Shown in pieces: positions 1 through 8,236 of a DNA stretch of 64,000 nt. The notes beneath the pieces are model-generated. The model was not told the DNA's origin. It worked only from the letters and a program-made list of their open reading frames with translations, and did not search any database. A program made the translations under genes and the position numbers. How positions within the stretch are numbered: position 1 is the first letter of the stretch; the number at the start of each line of letters is the position of its first letter. Location of the stretch: the NCBI GenBank assembly GCA_002170395.1, contig NHEJ01000006.1, positions 128,416 through 192,415 on the forward strand, given 5' to 3'. This DNA is from Betaproteobacteria bacterium TMED82 (GTDB taxonomy: Bacteria > Pseudomonadota > Gammaproteobacteria > Burkholderiales > Burkholderiaceae_A).

Positions 1-188
1 CGAATCGACTTTACCTTAACGTTTTTAGATGGCTTAATTCTTTCTATTAAAGATTTGGAATTGTCTGTAGAGCCATCATCAACTAAGATTAGCTCGCATG
101 GTAGTTTCTCTGATAGTCTATCGACTTGCGTCCAGATATCTTTTATGTAATTACCTGAATTGAAAACCGGAGTGATTATCGAAAGCAT
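1..188 (-). CDS. Glycosyltransferase family 2, N-terminal part (runs off the window)
   Basis: Reading from an ATG at 188 leftwards gives 62 residues that begin MLSIITPVFNSGNYI and contain VDDGSTD. These are the nucleotide-binding start and acidic motif of GT-A fold family 2 glycosyltransferases, which transfer a sugar from a nucleotide-sugar donor at the cytoplasmic face of the membrane. The C-terminal part, with the acceptor-determining residues, lies outside the window, so the linkage and sugar cannot be named. It starts 17 bases after the stop of the WbuC-like gene and is probably the next member of the same minus-strand operon. Confidence 0.85.
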   Translation of the reverse strand, partial: MLSIITPVFNSGNYIKDIWTQVDRLSEKLPCELILVDDGSTDNSKSLIERIKPSKNVKVKSI

Positions 189-205
189 TTTTCCATTCTA
201 AATTT

Positions 206-721
206 TTAGACTTTCCTCAATCCGTTCATATAGTACTCCGCTTCATTTGACCCCTCGACTGGCGAGAAGTCCGCAAAAATTGTTTTGGAAGAATCCAAAG
301 GGCCATTTGTTGTCTCGTGAAAAAGTAAATAGTTTGAATTTACTTTCAATGTGTGAAATTTCTCATCATTCACCCTCAAATATACATTTTCATCATGATC
401 CAACTTGAATATATTCTCGACTTCACCGGAGTCTGAAAATAAAAGTAGCTCTGCGGATCCTTCAAGTATGTGGTACGACTCAACTTTTCCTACATGTTTA
501 TGCGGACGAATATAGCAATCACTTAAAAGAAGTATTATCATCTCATGCACAATATCATCTTTTGACTTATGAAAACATATTCGCGCTCTTCGCTTTTTTG
601 ATAAACGAGCTTCATTTAAGAGAAAAGGTATCAGTTTTCTCGAAAAAGTAGATATAGGTTTAGTGGAGTAAAAGACTCCCTCTCCCATTTTTTTAAAGGA
701 TTTTTGTATAACTTTAGGCAT
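206..721 (-). CDS. wbuC: WbuC-family cupin-fold protein
   Basis: About 171 residues with one cupin barrel. The segment RICFHKSKDDIVHEMIILL, then YIRPHKHVGKVESYHILEG, matches the pattern I know for WbuC-type cupins: a metal-binding HxH pair followed by E and an ILEG turn. WbuC proteins occur in O-antigen and capsule clusters; their reaction is not firmly established, so I claim only a sugar-modifying or binding role in surface polysaccharide synthesis. A TTG at 727 would add two residues, but the ATG at 721 is a more ordinary start and leaves an 8-base overlap with the upstream methyltransferase gene. The overlap suggests translational coupling. Confidence 0.75.
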   Translation of the reverse strand: MPKVIQKSFKKMGEGVFYSTKPISTFSRKLIPFLLNEARLSKKRRARICFHKSKDDIVHEMIILLLSDCYIRPHKHVGKVESYHILEGSAELLLFSDSGEVENIFKLDHDENVYLRVNDEKFHTLKVNSNYLLFHETTNGPLDSSKTIFADFSPVEGSNEAEYYMNGLRKV

Positions 722-1907
722 CTTCAAAAGCAGACAAAAAAATACCTCCCCTATTAAAATATTCTGAAAAATTTTTTTTCACTGCTTTTTCACTCTCAGG
801 ACTTAGTGTAGTGATACAGAGGCTTATTCCTTTCTCTAAACATTGTTTAGGGGAGATAATAGGAATAGTAGTCCCCGGCAGAAAACAGCCAACCTTAAAT
901 TCATTTCCATCAATTGCGCAAAAAAAGAACTTTTCCAAATTAAAAAAATTTATAAATTTAGCACTCAAGTGCCCACCACCAAAAATACCAATTCTCTGGT
1001 GGTTTTTCTTTAAACTGACAAGTTTTTGATTCCAAGCATTTTTCTTATCATCAAAGCCTAACTTAAAAGAATTAAGAACCTTTTCGTCGAATTGAGTCTC
1101 ATACAGCCAATTTATAGTGTTTTTTGATTTATTATTTAGCGCCCCCTTTCTTATAACAACTACCAAAGAATCCTCGTACCTATATTTGTATCTATAAGTA
1201 CGGTAAACTTTTCCCCCAAGGCAATTGGATAGATGCCTACCTGATTTTTCTGACAGGTATGAGAAGTGCTCTTCCCAAACGAACGGATACATCTTTTTTT
1301 CGAAAATCTTAGTACTATCCGGAAATTCCAATACTAAAAATCCATAGGGTTTTATCAATTTAGATACTGACGTTAAAAAAGTTGAAGCGGAGGGAGCATG
1401 CTCAACAATATGCCTAGCAAATATTACATCCGACAAACCCACAACTTCTGCGATTTTTTTTACGACCATTGTTGATGAGTATTTTTCCTGAAAAGTTTCC
1501 ATTCCAAAAAAGCTTTCTCCAAAAATTTCTTCATAGTCTATGACTGCTGACCCTAAAACTCCAGATTTTTTAAGACGACTCATGGTACTTTCATCCTTAT
1601 ATGTAAGACCGCTTACAATTGAGGATTTTTCTATCACACCAAGTCTCAATAAACTAGCAACTAAATCATCCAAGTGACCTTCGGGCTCATTATATTTTAA
1701 CCAAGAATCGACTGGTCTGAAACTATCTATAGGCAATCTATCAATAAGCTGAATAGTTCCACAATTTTTACAAACGCCAAGGGAAAGATTGAACTTGTTC
1801 TCACTAATTCGGCTGCGCTCGGATAGATAAAGATTGGAAGCCCCCTGCTTACCGAGAGACAAATAAGTTTCAAATTCACTATGCCCGCAAATAGTACAAG
1901 TAGTCAT
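714..1907 (-). CDS. C-methyltransferase-like protein with N-terminal zinc-ribbon
   Basis: The N-terminus has paired CxxC motifs (CTIC near residue 4, CKNC near residue 46) as in the putative zinc-binding domain of sugar C-methyltransferases of the TylC3/NovU type. The middle keeps HIVEHAPS and the LVLEFPDS strand typical of that family, and the C-terminal third has a second Rossmann-like segment (IGIFGGGHLSAKFI). The usual glycine-rich SAM motif I is not obvious: the equivalent place reads SGLTYKDESTMSRL. It therefore either binds SAM differently or is not a methyltransferase. Length (397 aa) is normal for the family. The operon context points to modification of a nucleotide sugar. Confidence 0.65.
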   Translation of the reverse strand: MTTCTICGHSEFETYLSLGKQGASNLYLSERSRISENKFNLSLGVCKNCGTIQLIDRLPIDSFRPVDSWLKYNEPEGHLDDLVASLLRLGVIEKSSIVSGLTYKDESTMSRLKKSGVLGSAVIDYEEIFGESFFGMETFQEKYSSTMVVKKIAEVVGLSDVIFARHIVEHAPSASTFLTSVSKLIKPYGFLVLEFPDSTKIFEKKMYPFVWEEHFSYLSEKSGRHLSNCLGGKVYRTYRYKYRYEDSLVVVIRKGALNNKSKNTINWLYETQFDEKVLNSFKLGFDDKKNAWNQKLVSLKKNHQRIGIFGGGHLSAKFINFFNLEKFFFCAIDGNEFKVGCFLPGTTIPIISPKQCLEKGISLCITTLSPESEKAVKKNFSEYFNRGGIFLSAFEDA

Positions 1908-1916
1908 AATTTTTTC

Positions 1917-2336
1917 TTAAACTTGATGCTGCTTCTTGTGCCTAAAGTCAAAATCACGGTTTCTCAATGCCTGAAATTGAGATGACAGAAAAAGCCAATT
2001 TTTAAGTAGACTTTCCTCAGACGTAAACAACATTTTTTCGACCGCAAAAGCTATAACTAGATTACTTCGTAATACTGCTCTTAACTTAAACAAGATATCG
2101 TCATCATGCATTAATTGATAGAGTGAAAAGAAACAAAACCAGCCATATTTTTTGTCTAGATTTCTCATCTTTAAATTTAACCATGGGTTTAAGTGCTGTA
2201 ATTCAGGATCCTCAGCACCATAAAAGCCGATGTCAAAACCATTATCTTTACAAACTCTGCCCATGATTTCATGTTGCACGCTTGCAGAAACCGGGTATTT
2301 TGCATCAGCTATTGAAAAAATCAATTTCTTCTTCAT
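1917..2336 (-). CDS. Sporadic carbohydrate cluster protein (LIC12192-like)
   Basis: A 139-residue protein with no recognisable catalytic motif. The order VQHEIMGRVCKDNGF, then GAEDPELQHL, then a FSLYQL segment and a VIAFAVEKML helix resembles the small LIC12192-type family first defined in sporadic carbohydrate clusters of Leptospira and other bacteria. I recognised it by pattern memory, not by a search. It sits 8 bases after the stop of the 2OG-Fe(II) oxygenase, the gene type these proteins typically accompany, which strengthens the call. Function is unknown; a role in building or handling an unusual surface sugar is inferred only from neighbours. Confidence 0.5.
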   Translation of the reverse strand: MKKKLIFSIADAKYPVSASVQHEIMGRVCKDNGFDIGFYGAEDPELQHLNPWLNLKMRNLDKKYGWFCFFSLYQLMHDDDILFKLRAVLRSNLVIAFAVEKMLFTSEESLLKNWLFLSSQFQALRNRDFDFRHKKQHQV

Positions 2337-2346
2337 TTAGAGAAAT

Positions 2347-3108
2347 TCATAGTTTCTCAAATTCAATCGCATTATTAGTTAAAACTCCAGTTTTATAAAT
2401 TTGCCAAAAATCAAAAGGATTTTTTTGACCGGCAGGTGAAAATAGTCCTTTTACTCGTAAATTAATACTTATTCTCGTGGTCTCAGACGAATTGACCTCC
2501 GATCCGTGAAACAAGGTAGTAATGAAAATGAGTCCTTGTCCGTATTTAACGGGACATGGCTTAGCAATTTGCTTCGCCTTTTTTGTGAATTTTTCCCAGT
2601 CTATTTTTTCGGAATAGCGAATCTCTCTAGCCAACTCTATCGAATTTGGTTGATCAACCAAATACATTGTCTTATTCACAGAGCAATCACATAAAGGTAA
2701 CCACAGAACTATTTCGTAAGCACTATTGGACGGGAAATCCCTGTGTAGCTCTGAGGGGTCAGGATCGCCTGGTTCTTGAATAACAAGATTAATTCCTTTC
2801 TGAACAATAATATCTGGCCCGAAAATATCTTTAAAATCCCCGTAAAAAAGATCGCAAATTGAGAAATTAAGATCGGGTATACGGTTTAATTTCTTTATTG
2901 CCTTCATTCTCAACTCGTTTATATTTTTTGATTTATCTCTGAATAAATGGTAAGAATTAAAAAAGTAATCGATTGATTTATAACCAACTGTACCAGGTTT
3001 ACCTTGTAAAACATTTGAGAAAATCTCCGCTACCTTATCAAGTCCTGATCTGTCTTTAATCGTAACAACAGCGTAACCCTTAGTACGTAGATTTGCCAGA
3101 GCAGTCAT
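2347..3108 (-). CDS. 2OG-Fe(II) oxygenase of the phytanoyl-CoA dioxygenase type
   Basis: A 253-residue protein with the iron-binding facial triad expected for 2-oxoglutarate oxygenases: HRD in SELHRDFPSN, a distal His in TTLFHGSE, and an Arg about 13 residues later (TTRISINLR) that would hold 2-oxoglutarate. Such enzymes hydroxylate or desaturate an unactivated carbon. In sporadic carbohydrate clusters this kind of oxygenase is a named companion of the LIC12192-type protein found directly downstream here. The likely substrate is a nucleotide sugar or glycan, but nothing in the sequence identifies it. It follows the SDR gene with no intergenic gap, so the two are almost certainly co-translated. 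Confidence 0.7.
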   Translation of the reverse strand: MTALANLRTKGYAVVTIKDRSGLDKVAEIFSNVLQGKPGTVGYKSIDYFFNSYHLFRDKSKNINELRMKAIKKLNRIPDLNFSICDLFYGDFKDIFGPDIIVQKGINLVIQEPGDPDPSELHRDFPSNSAYEIVLWLPLCDCSVNKTMYLVDQPNSIELAREIRYSEKIDWEKFTKKAKQIAKPCPVKYGQGLIFITTLFHGSEVNSSETTRISINLRVKGLFSPAGQKNPFDFWQIYKTGVLTNNAIEFEKL

Positions 3109-3819
3109 CTAATATCCACCTAACTTCATAATACTACCTGAACAATTTTTTCCACTATCCGACAAAAAAAAGCCCACAGCACTAACAATTTCATCAGGCT
3201 CCACCAAACAAGCTCCCATTAATTCACTATCCCTAAAGGTTTGCCATTCTTTTTTACCGGACTTCTTCAATTTACCAATATAACGATCCGGATAATTGAT
3301 AGCAGTGGGAGCTATACCACAAACAATCATTCCATCATCAATAAACTTTTTCGCCATTGCCTTAGTATAGCCAAGCAAGGCAAACTTGGAAGAAACATAT
3401 GGAATATTCCCTTTCAAAGTAAATACACTACTCGTCAACATATGTATCAATCTACTACTTTTTTGCGATAGCAATTTGGGTATCAAAACTGAATTTAATT
3501 CGACTATTGAAAGGAAATTTATAAAAATTAACTTTTCATAAATTGTGTGATCGGAGCTAATGTCTTTGAGACCGTAGGAACCGCCAACATTATGTATAAC
3601 TGCGTAAAGATTTTCTAACTCAATTAGCTTTTTTTTCAATTTTAGTAAATCTTTTCGATTAGAAATATCAGCTTTAAAAAACTCACAATTCGAAATCTTA
3701 CTTTGTTTGCAATTCCTTCCAACAGCCAATACTTCGTAATTATTTCTAGCTAAATACTCGACAATAGATCTGCCAGCACCGGAAGTACCACCGATTACAA
3801 CAACGGCTTTGCTAACCAT
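3109..3819 (-). CDS. Short-chain dehydrogenase/reductase (SDR)
   Basis: A 236-residue classical SDR. The N-terminal GGTSGAGRSI is the dinucleotide-binding TGxxxGxG motif, NVGG corresponds to the NAG motif, and the catalytic Ser (HMLTSS) and YVSSK (YxxxK) are intact. The enzyme should oxidise or reduce a hydroxyl/keto group with NAD(P). It is the first gene of the left minus-strand block, with 178 bases to the divergent plus-strand gene, so a promoter for the block is expected there, though I could not identify a convincing one. The substrate is presumably a sugar made by the cluster. Confidence 0.85.
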   Translation of the reverse strand: MVSKAVVVIGGTSGAGRSIVEYLARNNYEVLAVGRNCKQSKISNCEFFKADISNRKDLLKLKKKLIELENLYAVIHNVGGSYGLKDISSDHTIYEKLIFINFLSIVELNSVLIPKLLSQKSSRLIHMLTSSVFTLKGNIPYVSSKFALLGYTKAMAKKFIDDGMIVCGIAPTAINYPDRYIGKLKKSGKKEWQTFRDSELMGACLVEPDEIVSAVGFFLSDSGKNCSGSIMKLGGY

Positions 3820-3997
3820 AAAACCAACACTTTTTAGTAAGATTAATGACAGAAAACATGCCAGCTTCTTTTAAAATAAGCCTATGAATTTGTTTCTAAT
3901 AGTATACTAGAAAAGGAATATAGTTTTTGTCATTACTTTTTGTTTGCCCCCAATAGAGGTCAGATAGTACTAATGACTGACAATCAGGAGGAGTCGC

Positions 3998-5917
3998 TTG
4001 ACAAAAGATTTTAGTAACGTACTGGGCATGGTGGCGTATTTTGAACAGTCATCACGTTACAATCTTGCTAATTTGTTACTAAATGAATTGAAATCACATT
4101 TTGATTCGGCAAAGAGTGCAGATTCTGCGATAGAAGATTTTAAAAATCTTTACAAAGCAAGCAAAGCCGTCAAATCACTAAGAATAGATGCATTGCTAAT
4201 ATGGATATCATTACGATGGAAGATAAAATTTGAGGGTTTGGATTTAAACAAATTTCTCCAAATTCTTCAACAGGAGGGGTTACATCAAACCCGTAGAAAT
4301 ATAGTAGCGCAATTAGCACGGAATAATTTAAGTGATGAAATAATTGACAACTTGCTAAGTATGTTGAGTAGAGAATTCGATAAGCCAAACCTTTTCCGTC
4401 TAATGGAGATTATTGAAGAAAAGTTAAAGAAAAATCACGAATTAGAACTCTATACAAGGGTTTTAAGATTTTTTTTTAGTGCGAAGTACAGTGAGATCAT
4501 CGAAATTTTAAACGTAAATAAAAACCTGAAAGAAAAGATTATGACAGAACAAACTCATATTTTTCTTTTCTCATACTATAAAACAGCCCAATCTGAGACT
4601 GGTATTAGAGAGATTATCTCTTTTCTAAAAACCAAAGATAGTCTAGAGCACATGTATATTGCAAAATTACTTTTCACTTATACGTCTGCCACAATCCAAA
4701 AAAAAGAAAATGCTATTGAAATCATAAATTTACTCAACGATTCTTGTCCGGGATTATCAAAGCAACCTGCTTTTCTTAAAGAAAAAGTTATCTCACTAAT
4801 TTACTATAGGGATTTTGCCTCAATCAGCAAAATAAGAGAGTCAAGCAAAAGTCGACAAGACTTTTTTCTCGATGACTATTTAGATGAGTTTATAAATCTT
4901 TGTAGTACTTTCAGAATAGAAGATATTGTTATTACACCCATTAGCAGTGATTCAAATAGAATCCTAGAATTTCATGGATTGGTTTTTGGAAATACAAGAT
5001 ACGTTGAGGATCTAATCAATGTTGGATTTAAGTCCTTAACAAGTGCCTCAGATTTTCAAGAGATCACGAAACAATTCACTGTACGCTTTTATATCGACAC
5101 TACCGAGGAATTAAAAAAAGTAATTCAAGATAACCTCAAACAGCTAAGAAATGATAATTACGAAATAATAATAAGTGACTCAACGTTAAAGAAAAACTCT
5201 GAGGCTCTTGCTAGGAGGGGCCAAGCGTATTTCGAGGCTATTAAAAGATGTGTCGAGGAAAAAGCTGTTTATGTTATGTTTCCACCAGATATGACATATG
5301 GCAACGGGTTCTTAAACCTTATAAAAAACTGCCCCGAAGGAGGAGGAGCCGGTGGAGGACATATTCGACACTCAGATATAAAATTTCGGAAATTTCTAAA
5401 GGATCCAGCTTTTGGAGAGTTGTTGAGAAGTGAAGAAAGAAATAGACAACTTGCAACCTTGGCGCTGACTGAGTGGCGAATTGACTTTCATAGGTATTAT
5501 TTTGAGAATATTTTACCTAGTATAAAGTTTTCGGTGGAAAATAGCGTGCTCAGCTTAAATCAACCATTCGGGGTCATGTTAGTTGCAAAACCAGATGCTG
5601 CATTCTTGGTAAATATTTTGAAAACTTGGAATCCCCGGTATGGAGGGAAAATATGGGATACAATTCCGCAGGTTTTTGACCACAATCTTCCGATATTTTT
5701 GGCAAAGAGGGGCTTATACTACGGTGCAAGAAGCTCTGATGAATGGATATGTTGTGAGCCAACGAACGATACCGGATATATACCTCAATTAAAAGCTCTT
5801 CCACCCTTATCTGAACTGGCTCAATTGGAATCATCAGAATTTGAAAAGCTAACAACTCGTCCATACGAACTGAGGATAAAAAACTCTATATTTCCTGCTT
5901 CAGAATTACTCACATGA
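3998..5917 (+). CDS. Unrecognised 639-aa protein: helical N-terminus plus possible glycosyltransferase domain
   Basis: Start is TTG at 3998, supported by a strong ribosome-binding sequence AGGAGGAG at 3985-3992; no better in-frame start is near. Roughly residues 1-300 are helical and Leu-rich, like degenerate TPR/HAT repeats. From about residue 320 there is an alpha/beta region with FYIDTTEELKKVI, then AVYVMFPPDMTYGNG, which resembles the layout of GT-A glycosyltransferases (a strand followed by Pro-Pro-Asp), and a Gly-rich GGGAGGGH stretch. I do not recognise the family. It is the only plus-strand gene among about 20 kb of minus-strand carbohydrate genes. A role in glycan transfer is inference. 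Confidence 0.6.
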   Translation: MTKDFSNVLGMVAYFEQSSRYNLANLLLNELKSHFDSAKSADSAIEDFKNLYKASKAVKSLRIDALLIWISLRWKIKFEGLDLNKFLQILQQEGLHQTRRNIVAQLARNNLSDEIIDNLLSMLSREFDKPNLFRLMEIIEEKLKKNHELELYTRVLRFFFSAKYSEIIEILNVNKNLKEKIMTEQTHIFLFSYYKTAQSETGIREIISFLKTKDSLEHMYIAKLLFTYTSATIQKKENAIEIINLLNDSCPGLSKQPAFLKEKVISLIYYRDFASISKIRESSKSRQDFFLDDYLDEFINLCSTFRIEDIVITPISSDSNRILEFHGLVFGNTRYVEDLINVGFKSLTSASDFQEITKQFTVRFYIDTTEELKKVIQDNLKQLRNDNYEIIISDSTLKKNSEALARRGQAYFEAIKRCVEEKAVYVMFPPDMTYGNGFLNLIKNCPEGGGAGGGHIRHSDIKFRKFLKDPAFGELLRSEERNRQLATLALTEWRIDFHRYYFENILPSIKFSVENSVLSLNQPFGVMLVAKPDAAFLVNILKTWNPRYGGKIWDTIPQVFDHNLPIFLAKRGLYYGARSSDEWICCEPTNDTGYIPQLKALPPLSELAQLESSEFEKLTTRPYELRIKNSIFPASELLT

Positions 5918-5985
5918 AATTTAAAATCTTTTTCATTGTCATTAAAAAGCTTGGGATTTTAGGACAACAAAGTTCTATACATTGA

Positions 5986-6717
5986 TTAGCGATCAGGAAG
6001 AATTTTCAATCTCGTAGATTTTGCGTCCCTATAGAAACTATCAACTGTCTCCCTTGAGTAATCATTTAAATCTTTTCCAATCAGATTAACTTTACTTAAT
6101 AAATTGTAGCCGACAGTTATAATATCGCAGTTTGTCTTCTCAGCCTGAAAAATATTATATATTTCTCTGGTACTTGCCCATAGAAGCTCAGAATTATATC
6201 TACCATTTAACAAGTTACTACACTCAGTCATCACATCACACGGGTCTCTTCCCGTATCAGCTATCCTACCAGCAAATACCGAAAAAATAATTTTGGAATC
6301 ACTGTTTATTACATTCAAAGAGGCTCTAAGTTGTTTCGTGGTCATTATCGCCGTAATATTTATCGGGATTCCCGCTAAACTTAACTCACGTATTACTGGT
6401 CCGGAAAACTCTCCATTTGTATTCATTATTGGAATCTTTGCATAAATATTTTTTGACCAGCTGGAAATAGTTTTTGCCTGTTCAATCATTAAGTCAAAAT
6501 TGTCTGCAAAAACCTCAATGGACAAAGACTTATCCTCAATCTTCGAGGCTATCTCTTTAGAATATTTTTCATAGTCCTTAACCCCCGCACTTCTGATCAA
6601 CGAAGGATTTGTTGTAAACCCTTTTATGAAGTCCAGCCCCCTGAACGATTCAATTAGTCGCAAATCAGCCCCATCGGCAAATATTTTAACCCTTAATTTA
6701 TTTATATCAGATTCCAT
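5986..6717 (-). CDS. Transaldolase-like aldolase (TalC/FSA type)
   Basis: A 243-residue TIM-barrel protein. GFTTNPSLIRSAGV is the conserved N-terminal strand of small transaldolases and fructose-6-phosphate aldolases, SIEVFADN is the next strand, and NIYAKIPI carries the Schiff-base Lys. NITAIMTTKQ and FAGRIADTGRDP follow in the expected order. Members transfer a dihydroxyacetone unit or cleave aldols. At the end of a surface-sugar operon and together with a thiamine-dependent E1 pair, it could help make a non-standard carbon skeleton; this is inference. It is the last gene of the long operon and faces the plus-strand gene at 3998-5917. Confidence 0.85.
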   Translation of the reverse strand: MESDINKLRVKIFADGADLRLIESFRGLDFIKGFTTNPSLIRSAGVKDYEKYSKEIASKIEDKSLSIEVFADNFDLMIEQAKTISSWSKNIYAKIPIMNTNGEFSGPVIRELSLAGIPINITAIMTTKQLRASLNVINSDSKIIFSVFAGRIADTGRDPCDVMTECSNLLNGRYNSELLWASTREIYNIFQAEKTNCDIITVGYNLLSKVNLIGKDLNDYSRETVDSFYRDAKSTRLKILPDR

Positions 6718-6743
6718 CAGCCCAGAGAAGATATTTGGTATAA

Positions 6744-7676
6744 CTAAATATTACCGTATCTTCGATTCTTTAACATCGTATATCCCTTTATTAATTCTTT
6801 AATTCCCTGATCAAGAGAATGTTTAGTTTTGTAACCAAGAGATTCTATTTTTTTATTAGAAACTACATAATCCCTTTGGTCAGGATCTCTACCAACTTGC
6901 GATTCAAGAATAGTAAACTCCGGTAAACATTTTTTTATTCTATTACACAGCTCTAATTTCGATATATTTGTATCAGACAGTCCTAAATTATAAATTTCAC
7001 CCTGCATCTTGTCTGAATTCTCAATAGCAAAAATGAATGCATTCGCCACGTCTCTAACATGAACATAATTACGTTTAAAATGACTTTCAAAAAGCACAAT
7101 AAATCCATCTACACATGCTCTATGCGTGAAGTCATTTACTAGTAAATCTATTCTCATTCTCGGCGACATTCCAAATACAGTAGCTAGTCTCAAACTTATA
7201 GCCGCAGGATGACCCATCAATTCTTCCTCAACTTGCACTTTCTCCTTTGCATATTTAGACACAGGGCTTAAATCTGAAGTTTCATCACAAAATCCTTTTC
7301 CTCCTGCATTGCCATAGGCTGAATTAGTAGTCGGCATTATAACCAACTGCCCTTTTGAGATGACTTTGAGCATTGAGTAAATTGCTTCTTTATTAATCGT
7401 GGAAGAACCAACTGGATTAAAGTTACAAAGCGGAGCGCCTACTAGCGCAGCTAACGGTATTATTACATCAGCCCACTCATAATGCTCCTTTATTTTGCTA
7501 ACATCTCTAATATCACCTTTTTCAACGTGAAATCGTTGATTCGAGACGCAGTGATTTAAACTAGCTTGTGTATACAAAAAATTATCAAAAACTCTAACAT
7601 CATGCCCTAAACCTAATAATTCAGGCACCAAAATAGAACCAATGTAACCTGCCCCACCAGTAACTAAAATTTTCAT
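6744..7676 (-). CDS. NAD-dependent epimerase/dehydratase (extended SDR)
   Basis: Starts MKILVTGGAGYIGS, the extended-SDR NAD-binding motif GxxGxxG. The active-site region NSAYG followed by YAKEK supplies the Tyr and Lys of YxxxK, and RNYVHVRDVANAF is the conserved substrate-side strand. The 310-residue length is usual. It should act on a nucleotide sugar as 4-epimerase, dehydratase or reductase; residues alone do not decide. It lies 23 bases downstream of the Nudix gene in the long operon. Confidence 0.85.
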   Translation of the reverse strand: MKILVTGGAGYIGSILVPELLGLGHDVRVFDNFLYTQASLNHCVSNQRFHVEKGDIRDVSKIKEHYEWADVIIPLAALVGAPLCNFNPVGSSTINKEAIYSMLKVISKGQLVIMPTTNSAYGNAGGKGFCDETSDLSPVSKYAKEKVQVEEELMGHPAAISLRLATVFGMSPRMRIDLLVNDFTHRACVDGFIVLFESHFKRNYVHVRDVANAFIFAIENSDKMQGEIYNLGLSDTNISKLELCNRIKKCLPEFTILESQVGRDPDQRDYVVSNKKIESLGYKTKHSLDQGIKELIKGYTMLKNRRYGNI

Positions 7677-7699
7677 TTTCTAAAACTCCATTTTCATTG

Positions 7700-8236
7700 T
7701 TATGATCTCAGGGCGAGCGCAAAAAAAACAGTTGCAACAAAACCGAGAGATACTGGCTGTTTAGATTGTATTATTTCTGCTAGTTCTGCTTTGCTTAAAC
7801 GAACTAATTCAACGTCCTCTAAATCACCGCTATCCGGCACTGTGGTTTCTCTAATGTTTTGCGTTGCAAAAATATGATAATGCCCACACTGTTTACTTGC
7901 ATCTCCAACGAAAGATCCTTTATGAACCCAATCCTCTCCCTCAAAACCTGTCTCCTCTCTTAATTCTCTCTTTGCACACTGTAAAAAACTCTCATCAATT
8001 TCCACTCCACCACCTGGAAACGAAAAAGACATTCCTCGTATTCCGTGCCTGTAACCGCGAAAGATTAAAAATTTTTCTTCTGCATCCACAGCAATCACTG
8101 ATGTAAAGTTAGGTAGCTTTAATTGATAGTAATTATCAACCTTCCTTCCAGTTGGAAGTAAAACTTTATGTTTTTCGACGTAAAAATAAGGATCGGCATC
8201 AAAAACTTTTTCAATTGACTTAATTAGCCATTTCAT
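7700..8236 (-). CDS. Nudix hydrolase
   Basis: A 178-residue protein whose GGVEIDESFLQCAKRELREETGF stretch fits the Nudix box GX5EX7REUXEEXGU exactly: G, E six residues on, then REL-REE-TGF. Nudix enzymes hydrolyse nucleoside diphosphates linked to another group, such as ADP-ribose or GDP-mannose. In a nucleotide-sugar operon it may remove or recycle a GDP-sugar; the substrate is not readable. Its first four bases overlap the stop of the 3-dehydratase gene upstream (ATGA type), so the pair is translationally coupled. Confidence 0.88.
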   Translation of the reverse strand: MKWLIKSIEKVFDADPYFYVEKHKVLLPTGRKVDNYYQLKLPNFTSVIAVDAEEKFLIFRGYRHGIRGMSFSFPGGGVEIDESFLQCAKRELREETGFEGEDWVHKGSFVGDASKQCGHYHIFATQNIRETTVPDSGDLEDVELVRLSKAELAEIIQSKQPVSLGFVATVFFALALRS

